This document shows, in pieces, positions 34,286-42,888 of a DNA stretch of 64,000 nucleotides (the stretch's first letter is position 1; the number at the start of each line of letters is the position of its first letter). The DNA lies in assembly GCF_000176035.2 (NCBI RefSeq), contig NC_015675.1, positions 4,096,001-4,160,000 on the forward strand, given 5' to 3'. A program made the translations under genes and the position numbers. The DNA is from Mesorhizobium opportunistum WSM2075. GTDB taxonomy: Bacteria; Pseudomonadota; Alphaproteobacteria; Rhizobiales; Rhizobiaceae. The notes below the pieces were generated by a model. That model searched no databases, was not told the origin of the DNA, and saw only the letters and a program-made list of their open reading frames with translations.

Positions 34286-35272
34286 TCAGAAGTTGAACTT
34301 GTCGACATTGTCCTTGGTGAAGACAGCCGGCGGCCCGAGCAGCAGGATGCCCTTGGCGGCATCGTAGGTGACAGGCTTTTCCAGGCCGGCGATCTTGTTT
34401 TCCGCCTCGAAGGCCTTGCCGTCGATGAGCTGCTTGCCGGCCCAGACCGTGAGATAGCCGAGCTGCTCGGGATCCCACAGCACGGTGAAGCCGAAGGCCC
34501 CGCTCTTCAGGTAGGCCCGCGCCGTGTTCGGGCTGCAGTAGCCGGCGCCGATGACGGAGCCGATCTTGCCGGCGGTCTCTATGGCCTGGGCAACGCCTGG
34601 GCATGTCGAGGATGCGACGGCAATGATGGCCTTGATATCGGGATTGGCGGCCATGAGATCGCCGGAGATCTGCGCGGCGCGCTCGGCTGTGCCGCCGGCA
34701 AATTGCGGCGCGAGCAGCTTGAGCTTCGGATATTTGGCGGCGGCTTCCTTTTGCATGAAGCCGATCCAGGCATTGAGATTGGACGCCGTCGCTTCGCCGG
34801 AGACGATGCCGATCGTTGCGTCCTCGCCGACGCGCTTGACCAACTCGTCGACGATCGTGGTGCCGAGGCCTTCGTCGGTTGCCTGGGCCACGTAGACCGC
34901 ACGGCCGCTATCGGGTGCATCGCTGTCGCTGGTGAACAGTTTGATGCCCTTCGCCTTGGCGCTCTCGACCACGGGCGCGATGCTGGAGGCATCAAGAACG
35001 CTGACCGAGATCGCCTCGACGCCCTGGTCGATCAGGTTCTGCACGATCTGCAACTGGTCGACCGGATTGGTGTCGACCGGGCCGGAGTAGATGAAATCGA
35101 CGCCGAGATCCTTGGCGGCGCGATTGCCGCCGGCTTCCATGGCGTTGAAATAGGGAATGCCGATCAACTGGGGTACGAAAGCGACTTTGTGCTTGTCGGC
35201 GGCGTGCGCTGCGGTTGCGACAGCGAGTGACAGAGCTGAGGCGGCGAGCACTTTCTTGAAATGTGAAAGCAT
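34286..35272 (-). CDS. Sugar-type ABC transporter substrate-binding protein
   Basis: 328-aa periplasmic protein with a clear signal peptide (KKVLAASALSLAVATAAHA), then DKHKVAFVPQLIGIPYFNAM and VSVLDASSIAPVVESAKAKG, as in the autoinducer-2/ribose-binding group. GAGAGGA precedes the ATG. It lies between the ATPase and permease genes of the minus-strand operon. The substrate is unknown; the operon carries a sugar kinase-like regulator and an M20 hydrolase, so an acylated amino-sugar-like compound is possible. Confidence 0.92.
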   Translation of the reverse strand: MLSHFKKVLAASALSLAVATAAHAADKHKVAFVPQLIGIPYFNAMEAGGNRAAKDLGVDFIYSGPVDTNPVDQLQIVQNLIDQGVEAISVSVLDASSIAPVVESAKAKGIKLFTSDSDAPDSGRAVYVAQATDEGLGTTIVDELVKRVGEDATIGIVSGEATASNLNAWIGFMQKEAAAKYPKLKLLAPQFAGGTAERAAQISGDLMAANPDIKAIIAVASSTCPGVAQAIETAGKIGSVIGAGYCSPNTARAYLKSGAFGFTVLWDPEQLGYLTVWAGKQLIDGKAFEAENKIAGLEKPVTYDAAKGILLLGPPAVFTKDNVDKFNF

Positions 35273-35306
35273 TGTGGTTTGATCCTCTCTGGAAATGACG
35301 TGCGTT

Positions 35307-36077
35307 TCAGTTTATTTTTTCGAGCGCCCGCACGTCGGGATGAGCGCCTGTTATGAGCGAAACGACTTCCTCGTGATTGGTTTCGGTTGCCAGCCGCTCG
35401 GCCACCTTGCGGCCACGCCGGAACACCACGATCCGGTCGGCAACTTCGAAGACTTCGGAAATGTTGTGGCTGATGAGGACGACGGCACAGCCGCGCGCGG
35501 CAAGCCGCCGCGTCAATGCCAGCACCTTGCGGGTCTCGGCGACGGCCAGGGCTGCGGTTGGCTCGTCCATGATGACCAGTTTGGCGTTCAAATTGAGTGC
35601 CCTGCAGATCGCGACGGCCTGACGTTGGCCGCCCGACAGGCTTCCGACGGGCGCTTCCGGGTCGGAAATATGAGCGTCGAGCTCCCTCAGCAGACCGTCG
35701 ACGCGCTGGCGCATTTCCTGTCGCTTCAGAAACGGAATGCCAAAAATGGAGCGTTTCAACTCTCGGCCGAGGAAGACGTTTTCTGCGATCGATAGGTTCT
35801 CGGAAAGCGCCAGTTCCTGGAAGATTGTCGCGATTCCCGATGAGGCCGCATCCTTGGGGGAGGAAAAGGCAACTGGATTGCCCTCGATGACGAGTTCGCC
35901 ATCGCTGGGCGCATGGGCGCCTGCCAGGATCTTGATGAAGGTCGATTTGCCCGCGCCATTGTCGCCAAGCAGCGCCAGCACCTCGCCGGAGCGAATCTCC
36001 AGGTCGACATTTGCCAGCGCGGTCAGTGCGCCAAAGCGCTTGGCGATGTTTCTGGCGACAAGAAAAGGTGCTGTCAT
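35307..36077 (-). CDS. Sugar-type ABC transporter ATP-binding protein (single ABC domain)
   Basis: 256-aa ATPase with one complete ABC domain: Walker A ALLGDNGAGKSTFIKIL, signature LSGGQRQAVAICRAL, Walker B KLVIMDEPTAAL. Carbohydrate transporters with RbsC-type permeases often have a duplicated ATPase; here one short copy works with two separate permeases, as in FrcA-like systems. A GGAGGAA site precedes the start. It is 34 bp upstream of the binding-protein gene. Confidence 0.94.
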   Translation of the reverse strand: MTAPFLVARNIAKRFGALTALANVDLEIRSGEVLALLGDNGAGKSTFIKILAGAHAPSDGELVIEGNPVAFSSPKDAASSGIATIFQELALSENLSIAENVFLGRELKRSIFGIPFLKRQEMRQRVDGLLRELDAHISDPEAPVGSLSGGQRQAVAICRALNLNAKLVIMDEPTAALAVAETRKVLALTRRLAARGCAVVLISHNISEVFEVADRIVVFRRGRKVAERLATETNHEEVVSLITGAHPDVRALEKIN

Positions 36078-36105
36078 GACGGTTCCTCCGGCGACTGCCG
36101 ATTGG

Positions 36106-36888
36106 CTAGGCGGCGTTGCTCACCCAGCGCAGCACATTCTTCCAAAGGCGCGCGTAGCCCGGCCATTCGACGAAACTGTTGGGCAGCCAGTGCGGGCCGA
36201 TATCCGATGTCCAGACCAGGGTGCGGCCTTTACCATGGCGCCCGGTAACCAGCAGGGGGTGACCGCCCTGGTCCTGCGGCAGCCGTGCCAGCACTTCGAC
36301 ATCGTCCCGGTCGCGGGCAACGACCTCGTTGGCACCAAGAAGAACGGGCCATTCACCGGTGATACCGGCAAAGAGCGGATGATCACTGGGGCCGGTGATC
36401 TCGGGCCGGAAGCCTTCTGGGATTTCAAGCCGGTCGTCATTGGGAAGGCAGGTCACCGGCAGCGCTTCCTCGACAGCCGTGCGATGCCAGCGGGCTTTGC
36501 CATCGATGCCCTGGAAGGAGAAGTAGCCGCCAATCATGATCAGACCGCCGCCGGCCAGCGTCCAGTCGCGCAGCAGCTTGAGCCGGTTGGGGACCGTCTT
36601 GCCGTGCAGCCAGACATCGGGGTGGAGCAGAAGCGAATTCGCGCCAATGTCTGAGAGGATGATCGCCGTGTATTGCGAAAGACCCTCCATGGTGAAGGGC
36701 AGCTTTTCGACGGCTTCATGGGCCGGCATGTACTCAAGATCGAATTCGCTGTCCTTCAGGGCGGCAACGAGGGGCGCTGCGCCGAGATGAAAGGTGACGC
36801 TGCCGAACTGGTCGAACCCCTTGTAGTGGGTCGCCGAACTCATCCAACTTTCGCCAACCAGAAGGACTTTTGCTTTCGCCATGATCAT
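36106..36888 (-). CDS. Class I glutamine amidotransferase-like protein (COG5426-type)
   Basis: 260-aa protein resembling the GATase1-like/ThuA-related group: KVLLVGESWMSSATHYKGFD at the start, ILSDIGANSLLLHPD, then GGGLIMIGGYFSFQGID and LVTGRHGKGRTLVWTSDIG. No classical Cys nucleophile in a GxCxG setting is visible, so amidotransferase activity is doubtful. AGGAGA precedes the ATG. It lies between the LacI-PfkB gene and the ABC ATPase gene. Role in the operon unknown. Confidence 0.8.
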   Translation of the reverse strand: MIMAKAKVLLVGESWMSSATHYKGFDQFGSVTFHLGAAPLVAALKDSEFDLEYMPAHEAVEKLPFTMEGLSQYTAIILSDIGANSLLLHPDVWLHGKTVPNRLKLLRDWTLAGGGLIMIGGYFSFQGIDGKARWHRTAVEEALPVTCLPNDDRLEIPEGFRPEITGPSDHPLFAGITGEWPVLLGANEVVARDRDDVEVLARLPQDQGGHPLLVTGRHGKGRTLVWTSDIGPHWLPNSFVEWPGYARLWKNVLRWVSNAA

Positions 36889-36940
36889 GCTCTCCTGATG
36901 TCGCCAGATGGCGGATGTCCAGAACCGATAAGTCTTTGAT

Positions 36941-38128
36941 TTAGCTTGCCATCACAGCGTCGTGCGCCAAGGCGGTGACCTTGAGGGTCGCGAAATCCGC
37001 TATATAGCCCTGCGCGCCCTCGACCGTCGTCGTCAGGCTCGCGCCGATCGCGGCGTAGCGGGCGGCGGCGTCCAGCGATGCGCCATGCAGCCACAGGCTG
37101 AGGAAGATGCCGGCGAAGCTGTCACCGGCGCCGGTGGCATCGACGCGGTTGACCGGCAGTGCCGGCACCTCGATCTGCCGGCCGCCGCCCGACGGGAAGA
37201 CGACCGCGCCGAATTCGCCGAGGGTGATCACGACCGTTCCGCGCTGCTTGATACGCGAGAGAATCAGCCGCGCCTCTTCGATCATGGTCGCCATCCCGGT
37301 ACGAAAGCCGAAAATCTCCCGCATCATCACGTCGTTGATGAAGGTCAGGTCGATCTGTTTGACCATGTTCGCGAAGGTTTCGGGTGCGCGCGCGCTTTTG
37401 GGTAAGCCGGCCGAATGCAGGCTCACCTTCCAGCCGGCCTGATGGAAGCGTTCGATTGATGCCGTCATCGTCTCATAATGAAAACCTTCGATATGAAGGC
37501 AGGCCGGACGCTGCTCGGGCTGGATGTCCAGATTGGCGGTCAGGTCGACCTCACCCAGTTCGAACGGTTCGCTGATGATGGTGCGGCTGCCGTTGCGCTC
37601 GATGATGACGATCGCCTGTGAGAGCCGGTTGTTGGGCGTGCTGCGGATGGGGAGGGCGTGGACACCCAGTTTGGAGAGCTCGCCCAGCGCCCAGTCGCTC
37701 TCGGCGTCCCTGCCGACTGCCGTTGCCAGTTCCACGTCAAGGGCGTAGGGCGACCCAACGCCGGCGGCGGCAACCGCGAGATTGGCAGCTGGTCCGCCCA
37801 GCGCCTTTTCGATATGGCTTGCGGTGATCCGGTCGTCACGATGAGGCAGCACGTCGACTCGACACAGGAAGTCGACACTCACGCGGCCGGCGACCAGAAG
37901 CCTTGGCAGGTGATCGAGATTTTTCGGCCTGCGGGGCCCGCGGCCGGGCAGCGAACGCGCGAAGGAACTAGGCCGGTACATCAATGCGGCAACCGCCTTC
38001 TCGATGCGTGCGCGTGTGTCGTCCCTGAGGCCGGCGGTTCCATTGATGAAGTTCGAAACCGTGCCGATGGAGACACCGGCGGCTCGTGCGACATCCGCTA
38101 TGGTAGGGCGCTTGCGTTGCAAGTGCAT
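36941..38128 (-). CDS. LacI-type DNA-binding domain fused to a PfkB-family sugar kinase
   Basis: 395-aa two-domain protein. Residues ~7-62 are a LacI HTH and hinge (TIADVARAAGVSIGTVSNFI). From ~75 to the end it is a PfkB/ribokinase domain: LVAGRVSVDFLCRVDVLPHR, GGPAANLAVAAAGVG and the catalytic DATGAGDSFAGIF at the anion hole. The usual LacI sugar-binding domain is absent, so the kinase fold may sense (and phosphorylate) the inducer. First gene of the minus-strand ABC operon, 52 bp before the next gene, with a palindromic site just upstream. Confidence 0.92.
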   Translation of the reverse strand: MHLQRKRPTIADVARAAGVSIGTVSNFINGTAGLRDDTRARIEKAVAALMYRPSSFARSLPGRGPRRPKNLDHLPRLLVAGRVSVDFLCRVDVLPHRDDRITASHIEKALGGPAANLAVAAAGVGSPYALDVELATAVGRDAESDWALGELSKLGVHALPIRSTPNNRLSQAIVIIERNGSRTIISEPFELGEVDLTANLDIQPEQRPACLHIEGFHYETMTASIERFHQAGWKVSLHSAGLPKSARAPETFANMVKQIDLTFINDVMMREIFGFRTGMATMIEEARLILSRIKQRGTVVITLGEFGAVVFPSGGGRQIEVPALPVNRVDATGAGDSFAGIFLSLWLHGASLDAAARYAAIGASLTTTVEGAQGYIADFATLKVTALAHDAVMAS

Positions 38129-38136
38129 GGTTCCAA

Positions 38137-38150
38137 TTGAAGCGTTTCAA
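38137..38150. promoter_or_regulatory. LacI-type operator upstream of the LacI-PfkB gene
   Basis: TTGAAGCGTTTCAA, a near-perfect palindrome with the central CG and TGAAnCGnTTCA pattern typical of LacI-family operators. It lies 8 bp upstream of the start of the LacI-PfkB gene, so it could mediate autoregulation of the whole operon. Confidence 0.6.
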
Positions 38151-38158
38151 ACGGTAGC

Positions 38159-38473
38159 AGTGGATGCGCGACGCCTCAACGAAATGATTTTCTAAAGAAT
38201 TGAAGTTTTCTCATGTTAACTGGAAGGCTGATCCCGGAAGATGGGGATGGTTGGATTGCTCTTTCGAGGATTGAACGATTTTCAAATTTCCTGCATTTCG
38301 TTCGAGCGTGACGCTTGACCGGCGCTTGTCGCAGCACCTCCAGCAACTCGGCCGACATCTGCCGCGCCGAATGGCCTTGGGCGTTCCGCTACGACCAGAA
38401 ACAACAATGCCGCCGGGCGAACCCGACGGCATCATCTTTGACCAATAAGGGTAATATCGTTTTGGTGAACGCC
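38159..38473. other. Intergenic region between operator and exported-protein gene
   Basis: About 315 bp. Short frames (for example 38176-38358 on the minus strand) show no family features, initiation signal or useful composition. The only clear element is the terminator at 38397-38432 belonging to the gene at 38474-39253. Confidence 0.5.
38397..38432 (-). terminator. Terminator of the Gly/Asn-rich exported protein gene
   Basis: 11-bp stem (38407-38417 with 38422-38432; ATGCCGTCGGG with CCCGGCGGCAT on the minus strand, one G-T pair) and a 4-nt loop TTCG, followed on the minus strand by TTGTTGTTTC. Confidence 0.8.
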
Positions 38474-39253
38474 TTAAGGCGTCGTTTCCGCTTCGATCTT
38501 GGTAGCCGTCTGGTCGATCTTGTCGGCAAGGACGCCTTGGGCCCAAGTCGTGACCTCGGCGTCTATGGGCTTGTTGGCCATGTTTGCCAGCGCCGCGTCG
38601 AGTGATGCCTGATCGGTGCCGACGGTGGCCGTGGCAGCTGCTGCCTCAGCTTCGGCGGCGGCCGCGTTGGCGTCGGCGACAACGGCCGTCTGAGCCGTGA
38701 TCTGCTTATTCAAGGCCTGGATCTGTGTGGCGTTGGCGACAGGGTCCAGGCCGGCCAGCTGCGTATTCAGGTCATCCAGTTTGGCCTGGGCCGCTGCCGC
38801 TGTGGCTGCCGCCGTCTCAGCCGCGGCTTGCGCGACCTTGGCTTTCGCGGATTGCGTCACGAATGCCTGAACACCGGCGAACTTCTTGCTCTTGGAGTTC
38901 ATATAGGCGTTTATGTTGCGCTGCAGAGAGTTCAGCCGGCCAAGCTTGGCGTGGATGTTCTTTTCCTTGGTCACCGACGAGACCTGCGTGCTCGTGTCGA
39001 CCGTCGTGTTCTTTTGCGCCTTGGCTACCTGCCCCGGGGCCGACGAGGACTTGCCATGCGAAGCGCCGCTGTTGCCGTGCGTGGCGCCTGCATTGCCACC
39101 GCCGTTGCCGTTGCCACCGCCGTTACCACCGCCATTGCCACCGCCGTTACCGCCGCCATTGCCACCGCCGTGCCCGTTGCCACCAGCGAGCGCCGGAGAT
39201 GCCAGGAGCGCCAGTGAGGCAAGGGCAGCAAACAGAGTTTTTCGGGTTGTCAT
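38474..39253 (-). CDS. Exported Gly/Asn-rich protein with Ala-rich coiled coil
   Basis: 259-aa protein with a signal peptide cut after ASPALA (~23). Residues ~24-55 are GGGN-type repeats encoded by a 12-bp-periodic stretch (39100-39185). Then comes an Ser/His/Gly-rich linker and from ~90 a helical region rich in Ala and Gln (QAAAETAAATAAAAQAKLDD), likely coiled coil, with KLGRLNSLQRNINAYMNSKS before it. GAGGAGG precedes the ATG. No family recognised; surface or matrix-type role is possible. A terminator follows. Confidence 0.78.
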   Translation of the reverse strand: MTTRKTLFAALASLALLASPALAGGNGHGGGNGGGNGGGNGGGNGGGNGNGGGNAGATHGNSGASHGKSSSAPGQVAKAQKNTTVDTSTQVSSVTKEKNIHAKLGRLNSLQRNINAYMNSKSKKFAGVQAFVTQSAKAKVAQAAAETAAATAAAAQAKLDDLNTQLAGLDPVANATQIQALNKQITAQTAVVADANAAAAEAEAAAATATVGTDQASLDAALANMANKPIDAEVTTWAQGVLADKIDQTATKIEAETTP

Positions 39254-39551
39254 GGTAACCTCCTCGAGGAATCGCCATCCGCCCGACAGCTAAGAAAGCG
39301 TCGTATGAGAAATCGCTAATTCTACAGAGTAAACTTTAGACAAATGCCGTATCAATACGCGAGCCCGCAGCCAGCAGACGCGGTAACGGTTTGATAATAC
39401 AAAGAAATCAGCGCCATAAAGCCGATGCAGTACTGAAGTCCCATGTCGGCGGGACCTTGGTCCTAGTTGCCAACCGCGGCACTACTACGCCCAGCGCGAA
39501 CGCCTGGTTTCGTCTTGGCGTAGACGACTTCACGACGTGTGTTTTGTTGCC
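39254..39551. other. Intergenic region upstream of the Gly/Asn-rich gene
   Basis: About 300 bp between the exported-protein start and the end of radC. AT-richer at 39310-39420, where the promoter of the minus-strand gene likely sits; no clear -35/-10 pair or RNA gene was identified. Confidence 0.45.
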
Positions 39552-40325
39552 CTAGATCAGCAGCAAACCTTTCATCGAGGCGTGGCCTTTGCGCCCGATG
39601 ATGATGTGGTCATGGACGGCGATGCCGAGGGGCTTGGCCGTATCGATGATCTGTTTGGTCATCTCGATGTCCGCGCGCGATGGCGTCGGGTCGCCTGACG
39701 GGTGATTGTGGACCAGGATAATCGCGGTCGCTGACAATTCGAGTGCCCGCTTGACCACTTCCCTGGGATAGACGGGCGTGTGATCGACCGTGCCCGTCTG
39801 CTGCACCTCGTCGACGATCAGCGTGTTCTTCTTGTCGAGGAACAGGATGCGGAACTGCTCGCGCGCCTCGAAAGCCATGGCCGAACGGCAATAATCGAGA
39901 AGCTGCTGCCATGAGGAGAGGATCTCGCGGCCGTGGATCTCGCTGCGCGCCATGCGCTGCGCGGTCGCCGCGACGATCTTCAGGTCGAGCGCCACCGTGG
40001 GGCCAATGCCCTTGACCTCCTGCAGCAGCCCGACGGGCGCGCCAAGCACTTCGGCCAGCGTGCCGAAGCGCGCCAGCAGCGCCTTGGCGGCCGGCTTGGT
40101 GTCGGCGCGCGGGATCAGCCGGAAGAGCAAAAGTTCCAAAAGCTCGTAGTCGGGCAGGGCGTCGGGACCGGCCGAGGCAAAGCGCTCGCGCAAACGGTCG
40201 CGATGGCCGAGATAGTGCGGCTTCTCCTCGATCGCCGGCCTGGCCTTCGCGGCCGGCCGGGCCGGCACCTCGGAGAAGAAACTCCGCTCGTCGTCGTCGC
40301 TTGCCTTGCCCATCCGCCCCCGCAT
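39552..40325 (-). CDS. radC: RadC/JAB-domain protein
   Basis: 257-aa UPF0758/RadC protein. A helix-hairpin-helix-like part ([18 protein letters not shown], about 105-125) is followed by a JAB metalloprotease-like domain with the signature [18 protein letters not shown] (about 205-222), whose two His and Asp coordinate zinc. A direct repair role is disputed for this family. The start may be 40325 or the internal Met at 40313. It is downstream of map on the same strand, 45 bp away. Confidence 0.93.
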   Translation of the reverse strand: MRGRMGKASDDDERSFFSEVPARPAAKARPAIEEKPHYLGHRDRLRERFASAGPDALPDYELLELLLFRLIPRADTKPAAKALLARFGTLAEVLGAPVGLLQEVKGIGPTVALDLKIVAATAQRMARSEIHGREILSSWQQLLDYCRSAMAFEAREQFRILFLDKKNTLIVDEVQQTGTVDHTPVYPREVVKRALELSATAIILVHNHPSGDPTPSRADIEMTKQIIDTAKPLGIAVHDHIIIGRKGHASMKGLLLI

Positions 40326-40370
40326 CCGGCAATCAATCGGGCAAAGCCGTCGCCCGAAATGTCAAGAATA

Positions 40371-41198
40371 TCAGGCCGGCAGACCGGGGCGGTCGAGTTT
40401 GTTCGGCGAGAGCGTGAAAATCTCGCAGCCCGTGTCGGTCACCCCGATCGTGTGCTCGTACTGCGCCGAAAGCGAGCGGTCGCGCGTCACGGCCGTCCAG
40501 CCATCCGACAGGACCTTCACATGCGGGCGGCCGAGATTGATCATCGGCTCGATGGTGAAGATCATGCCGGGCCGCATTTCCACGCCTTCATTGGCGTTGC
40601 CATAGTGCAGGATGTTCGGGGCGTCGTGGAAGAGCTGGCCGACGCCATGGCCGCAGAAATCACGCACCACCGAGCAGCGCTCCGCCTCGGCATAGGTCTG
40701 GATGGCGGCGCCGATGGCGCCGGTGCGTGCGCCCGGCCTGACTGCCGCGATGCCGCGCATCAGGCATTCATGGGTGACCTCGAGCAGACGTTCCGCCGCT
40801 CGCTTGATGGTGCCGACCGGATACATGCGCGAGGAATCGCCGTGCCAGCCCTCGAGGATGTAGGTGACGTCGATGTTGACGATGTCGCCATCCTTCAACG
40901 GCTTGCTGTCGGGAATGCCATGGCAGACGACGTGGTTGATCGAGGTGCACGATGACTTGGTGTAGCCGCGATAGTTGAGTGTCGCCGGCAGTGCGCCGTG
41001 ATCCATGCCGAATTCGAAGACGAAGCGGTCGATCGTGTCCGTGGTGACGCCGGGAGCGACCATCGGCACCAATTCGTCCAGACAGCGCGCGGTGAGGTCG
41101 CATGCCCTGCGCATGCCGGCAAAACCTTCCTCGCCATAGAGGCGGATCTGGCCGGTGTTTCTGAGTGGTGCCGTGGCGGCGTCGAGATAGGTGACCAT
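40371..41198 (-). CDS. map: Methionine aminopeptidase type I
   Basis: Removes the initiator Met from nascent proteins. 275 aa. All metal-site residues are visible in order: His in VVCHGIP, Asp in DIVNIDVTY, Asp in WHGDSSRMYPVG, His in CGHGVGQLFHDAP, Glu in FTIEPM and Glu in AQYEHTIGVT. Directly upstream of radC on the same strand, a common rhizobial arrangement. Confidence 0.96.
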   Translation of the reverse strand: MVTYLDAATAPLRNTGQIRLYGEEGFAGMRRACDLTARCLDELVPMVAPGVTTDTIDRFVFEFGMDHGALPATLNYRGYTKSSCTSINHVVCHGIPDSKPLKDGDIVNIDVTYILEGWHGDSSRMYPVGTIKRAAERLLEVTHECLMRGIAAVRPGARTGAIGAAIQTYAEAERCSVVRDFCGHGVGQLFHDAPNILHYGNANEGVEMRPGMIFTIEPMINLGRPHVKVLSDGWTAVTRDRSLSAQYEHTIGVTDTGCEIFTLSPNKLDRPGLPA

Positions 41199-41546
41199 TT
41201 TGTCCGTATAGAGCTGGGGCGCTGCAAGAGTGCTGGCGTGAAGATGCCACCAGATTTGGCACTTGGGGGCGCAAGGTTCAAGGAAGAACTGCCTGATACG
41301 GCCCGCGCCGCCGGGATATTCGTCTGGTTGGTGCGATCTCTTGCCGGTTTTGCACGGCTGCTTTCCCTTCTGGCCGTCATGCGCTAGGGCCGCCCGAGCG
41401 GGTCAGATCGCGCGAAGCGTCGCTGATGGCAGCCTGCTCATGGGCCACCTCCGCAGTGACGACACATTTGCATGGCACAAAACCGCCAAGGCAACTTTTG
41501 ACGACGAACGGCGTTGCTTGGGCGACGCCAGTTCGGGAGATGACGG
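41199..41546. other. Intergenic region between map and the DUF982 gene
   Basis: About 350 bp between divergent genes. Overlapping short frames on both strands have no family signature or good ribosome-binding site. It presumably holds both promoters; none could be assigned. Confidence 0.45.
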
Positions 41547-41843
41547 ATGGACAGATTGCAGTTCGAGGTGCCGGTGCGCATTGCGCAAGGCCCTGGCTTG
41601 CCCGTCGAGGAGATCTATAGCGTCGAGCAGGCACTCGACTTTCTCCAGGACTGGCCGGCACGCCGGCAGGGACCGGTGTACCAGAAAGCCTTCAATGCCT
41701 GTTTTGGCGCCACGGTGGACGTGGTCAAGACCGAGGATGCCTGCCGGGCATTCATGGCGTTCTGCCGTGTCACCGGATTGATGGCCGGCGACATGCTGGC
41801 TCCGCGCAAGCGCGGCGGCGAGGCGAGGGCACTGCAGGCCTGA
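41547..41843 (+). CDS. DUF982 domain-containing protein
   Basis: 98-aa small protein, a family greatly expanded in rhizobia and of unknown function. Typical features: VEEIYSVEQALDFLQDWPARRQGPVYQKAF and, near the end, DACRAFMAFCRVTGLM, split here by intervening residues. The start ATG gives MDRLQFEVPVRIAQG. It stands alone with ~200 bp free on the 3' side. Members are often plasmid or stress associated. Confidence 0.85.
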   Translation: MDRLQFEVPVRIAQGPGLPVEEIYSVEQALDFLQDWPARRQGPVYQKAFNACFGATVDVVKTEDACRAFMAFCRVTGLMAGDMLAPRKRGGEARALQA

Positions 41844-42041
41844 GGGCCATAGCGGTTGTCACAGGCAATAACCGCCTAAACACGCGGCCATGCGATGGCC
41901 GGGGCGCTGCACACTTATCATCCTGCAGCCAACCCACGAAGACGCGTCGACGGCGTCGTTAAGCTTCCGTTTCCACCTTAACGGCTACGCCATTGCTGTT
42001 CAGCGATGGTTGATTCGTTGCGTCAGTTCAGGGTTCGGAAG

Positions 42042-42305
42042 ATGTCCTCAGAAAAAGTTCGTGCGTTCCCGATCGACCGTCAGGTATTCCTGGTCCGGGA
42101 AGTTGCCGCCAGGCTCGATAGCCTGCAAGGCGAAACTGCCGCCTCGTTCTGGAGGGCAAAAGCGGCGGAGTTGCTCGATCTCGTGGTCGGATCGGGAAGG
42201 GATAAAGCCGCAGCCACCGATGAAGTACGCAGGTTCTTCCTGGCCGTGCAAAGAGAACTGTTGGCCGGAGTGACGGCTCAGCCGGCGCCAGTTCTTTCCG
42301 CCTGA
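42042..42305 (+). CDS. DUF6074-like small protein
   Basis: 87-aa soluble protein starting MSSEKVRAFPIDRQVFLVRE at 42042; an upstream ATG at 42006 is the alternative. The FP..R..LV.E.A pattern followed by FWRAKAAELLDLVVGSG fits the rhizobial DUF6074 family, function unknown. It precedes an odd tRNA-like sequence by about 170 bp. Family assignment is by motif only. Confidence 0.7.
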   Translation: MSSEKVRAFPIDRQVFLVREVAARLDSLQGETAASFWRAKAAELLDLVVGSGRDKAAATDEVRRFFLAVQRELLAGVTAQPAPVLSA

Positions 42306-42473
42306 AGCAAGGTTTTTTCCTGGCGGGGGATGAACCAGCGGGCGGATGTCTGCACGCCATTGCTATCTGATTGACGTATCCCGCGCCGTGCCTTTTCCGT
42401 CGTATGGATCAGTGAAATTTTTACCAAAGACGTCAACAACCTTTAAACTTCTTACCGCTACTACCAGTTGCAT

Positions 42474-42549
42474 GGCCTCGTGGCGGAGCGGCTACGCTAG
42501 AGACGGCAAATCTCGGAAGCCTCGGTTCGATTCCGAGGCGAGGCCTCCA
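42474..42549 (+). tRNA. tRNA-like gene, possible tRNA-Cys (GCA) variant with unusual fold
   Basis: GGCCTCG at the 5' end pairs with CGAGGCC, followed by T and encoded CCA. The T-arm is CTCGG-TTCGATT-CCGAG. The anticodon arm is GAGA-CGGCAAA-TCTC, giving GCA if the 7-nt loop is centred. Odd points: position 33 would be G, not the near-universal U, and an extra base between T-arm and acceptor makes an 8-bp acceptor (T8-G) more natural. It may be a tRNA-derived pseudogene, a recoded tRNA, or an RNA that mimics tRNA. Confidence 0.6.
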
Positions 42550-42681
42550 ATCTCCCCAAGCAAGTAACTGGACGGCGGGATTCGGCTGCAAGCTTGAAAC
42601 GCGCGCGGCTTGATCGAGGCGGCCTAGGATCGTTAGCGACGTCCAAGCGCCGAATCCTGTCCCTACTCCGAAGGTCGATAT

Positions 42682-42888
42682 TCACGGCCGCTGTTGAGGT
42701 AGCGGGGTCGTCATGGCGATGGTGAACTGCCTTGCATATACCCGCTCTTTTGCCGCCGCGGATTGATCGAGTTGCTGCGCGTTGGCGGCCTGAGAGGCCG
42801 TCGAGGCGAAGAAGACCGTCTGGGTTAGAAGGGCCGAAAAGACGGCGACCTGGACCAGCACAGCAGTCAAAGCGATCTTTTTGAGCAT
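42682..42888 (-). CDS. Small hypothetical protein with N-terminal hydrophobic segment
   Basis: About 68 aa starting MLKKIALTAVLVQVAVFSAL (42888); a longer frame to 43023 adds a basic, less plausible N-terminus. The hydrophobic stretch looks like a signal or anchor, then a Gln/Ala-rich region. No family recognised. It lies between the tRNA-like sequence and tRNA-Glu on the minus strand. Confidence 0.45.
   Translation of the reverse strand: MLKKIALTAVLVQVAVFSALLTQTVFFASTASQAANAQQLDQSAAAKERVYARQFTIAMTTPLPQQRP

Noticed and set aside
38176..38358. 60-aa minus-strand frame in the region after the LacI-PfkB gene
   Set aside because: No initiation signal or family pattern; overlaps the region leading to another gene's terminator.
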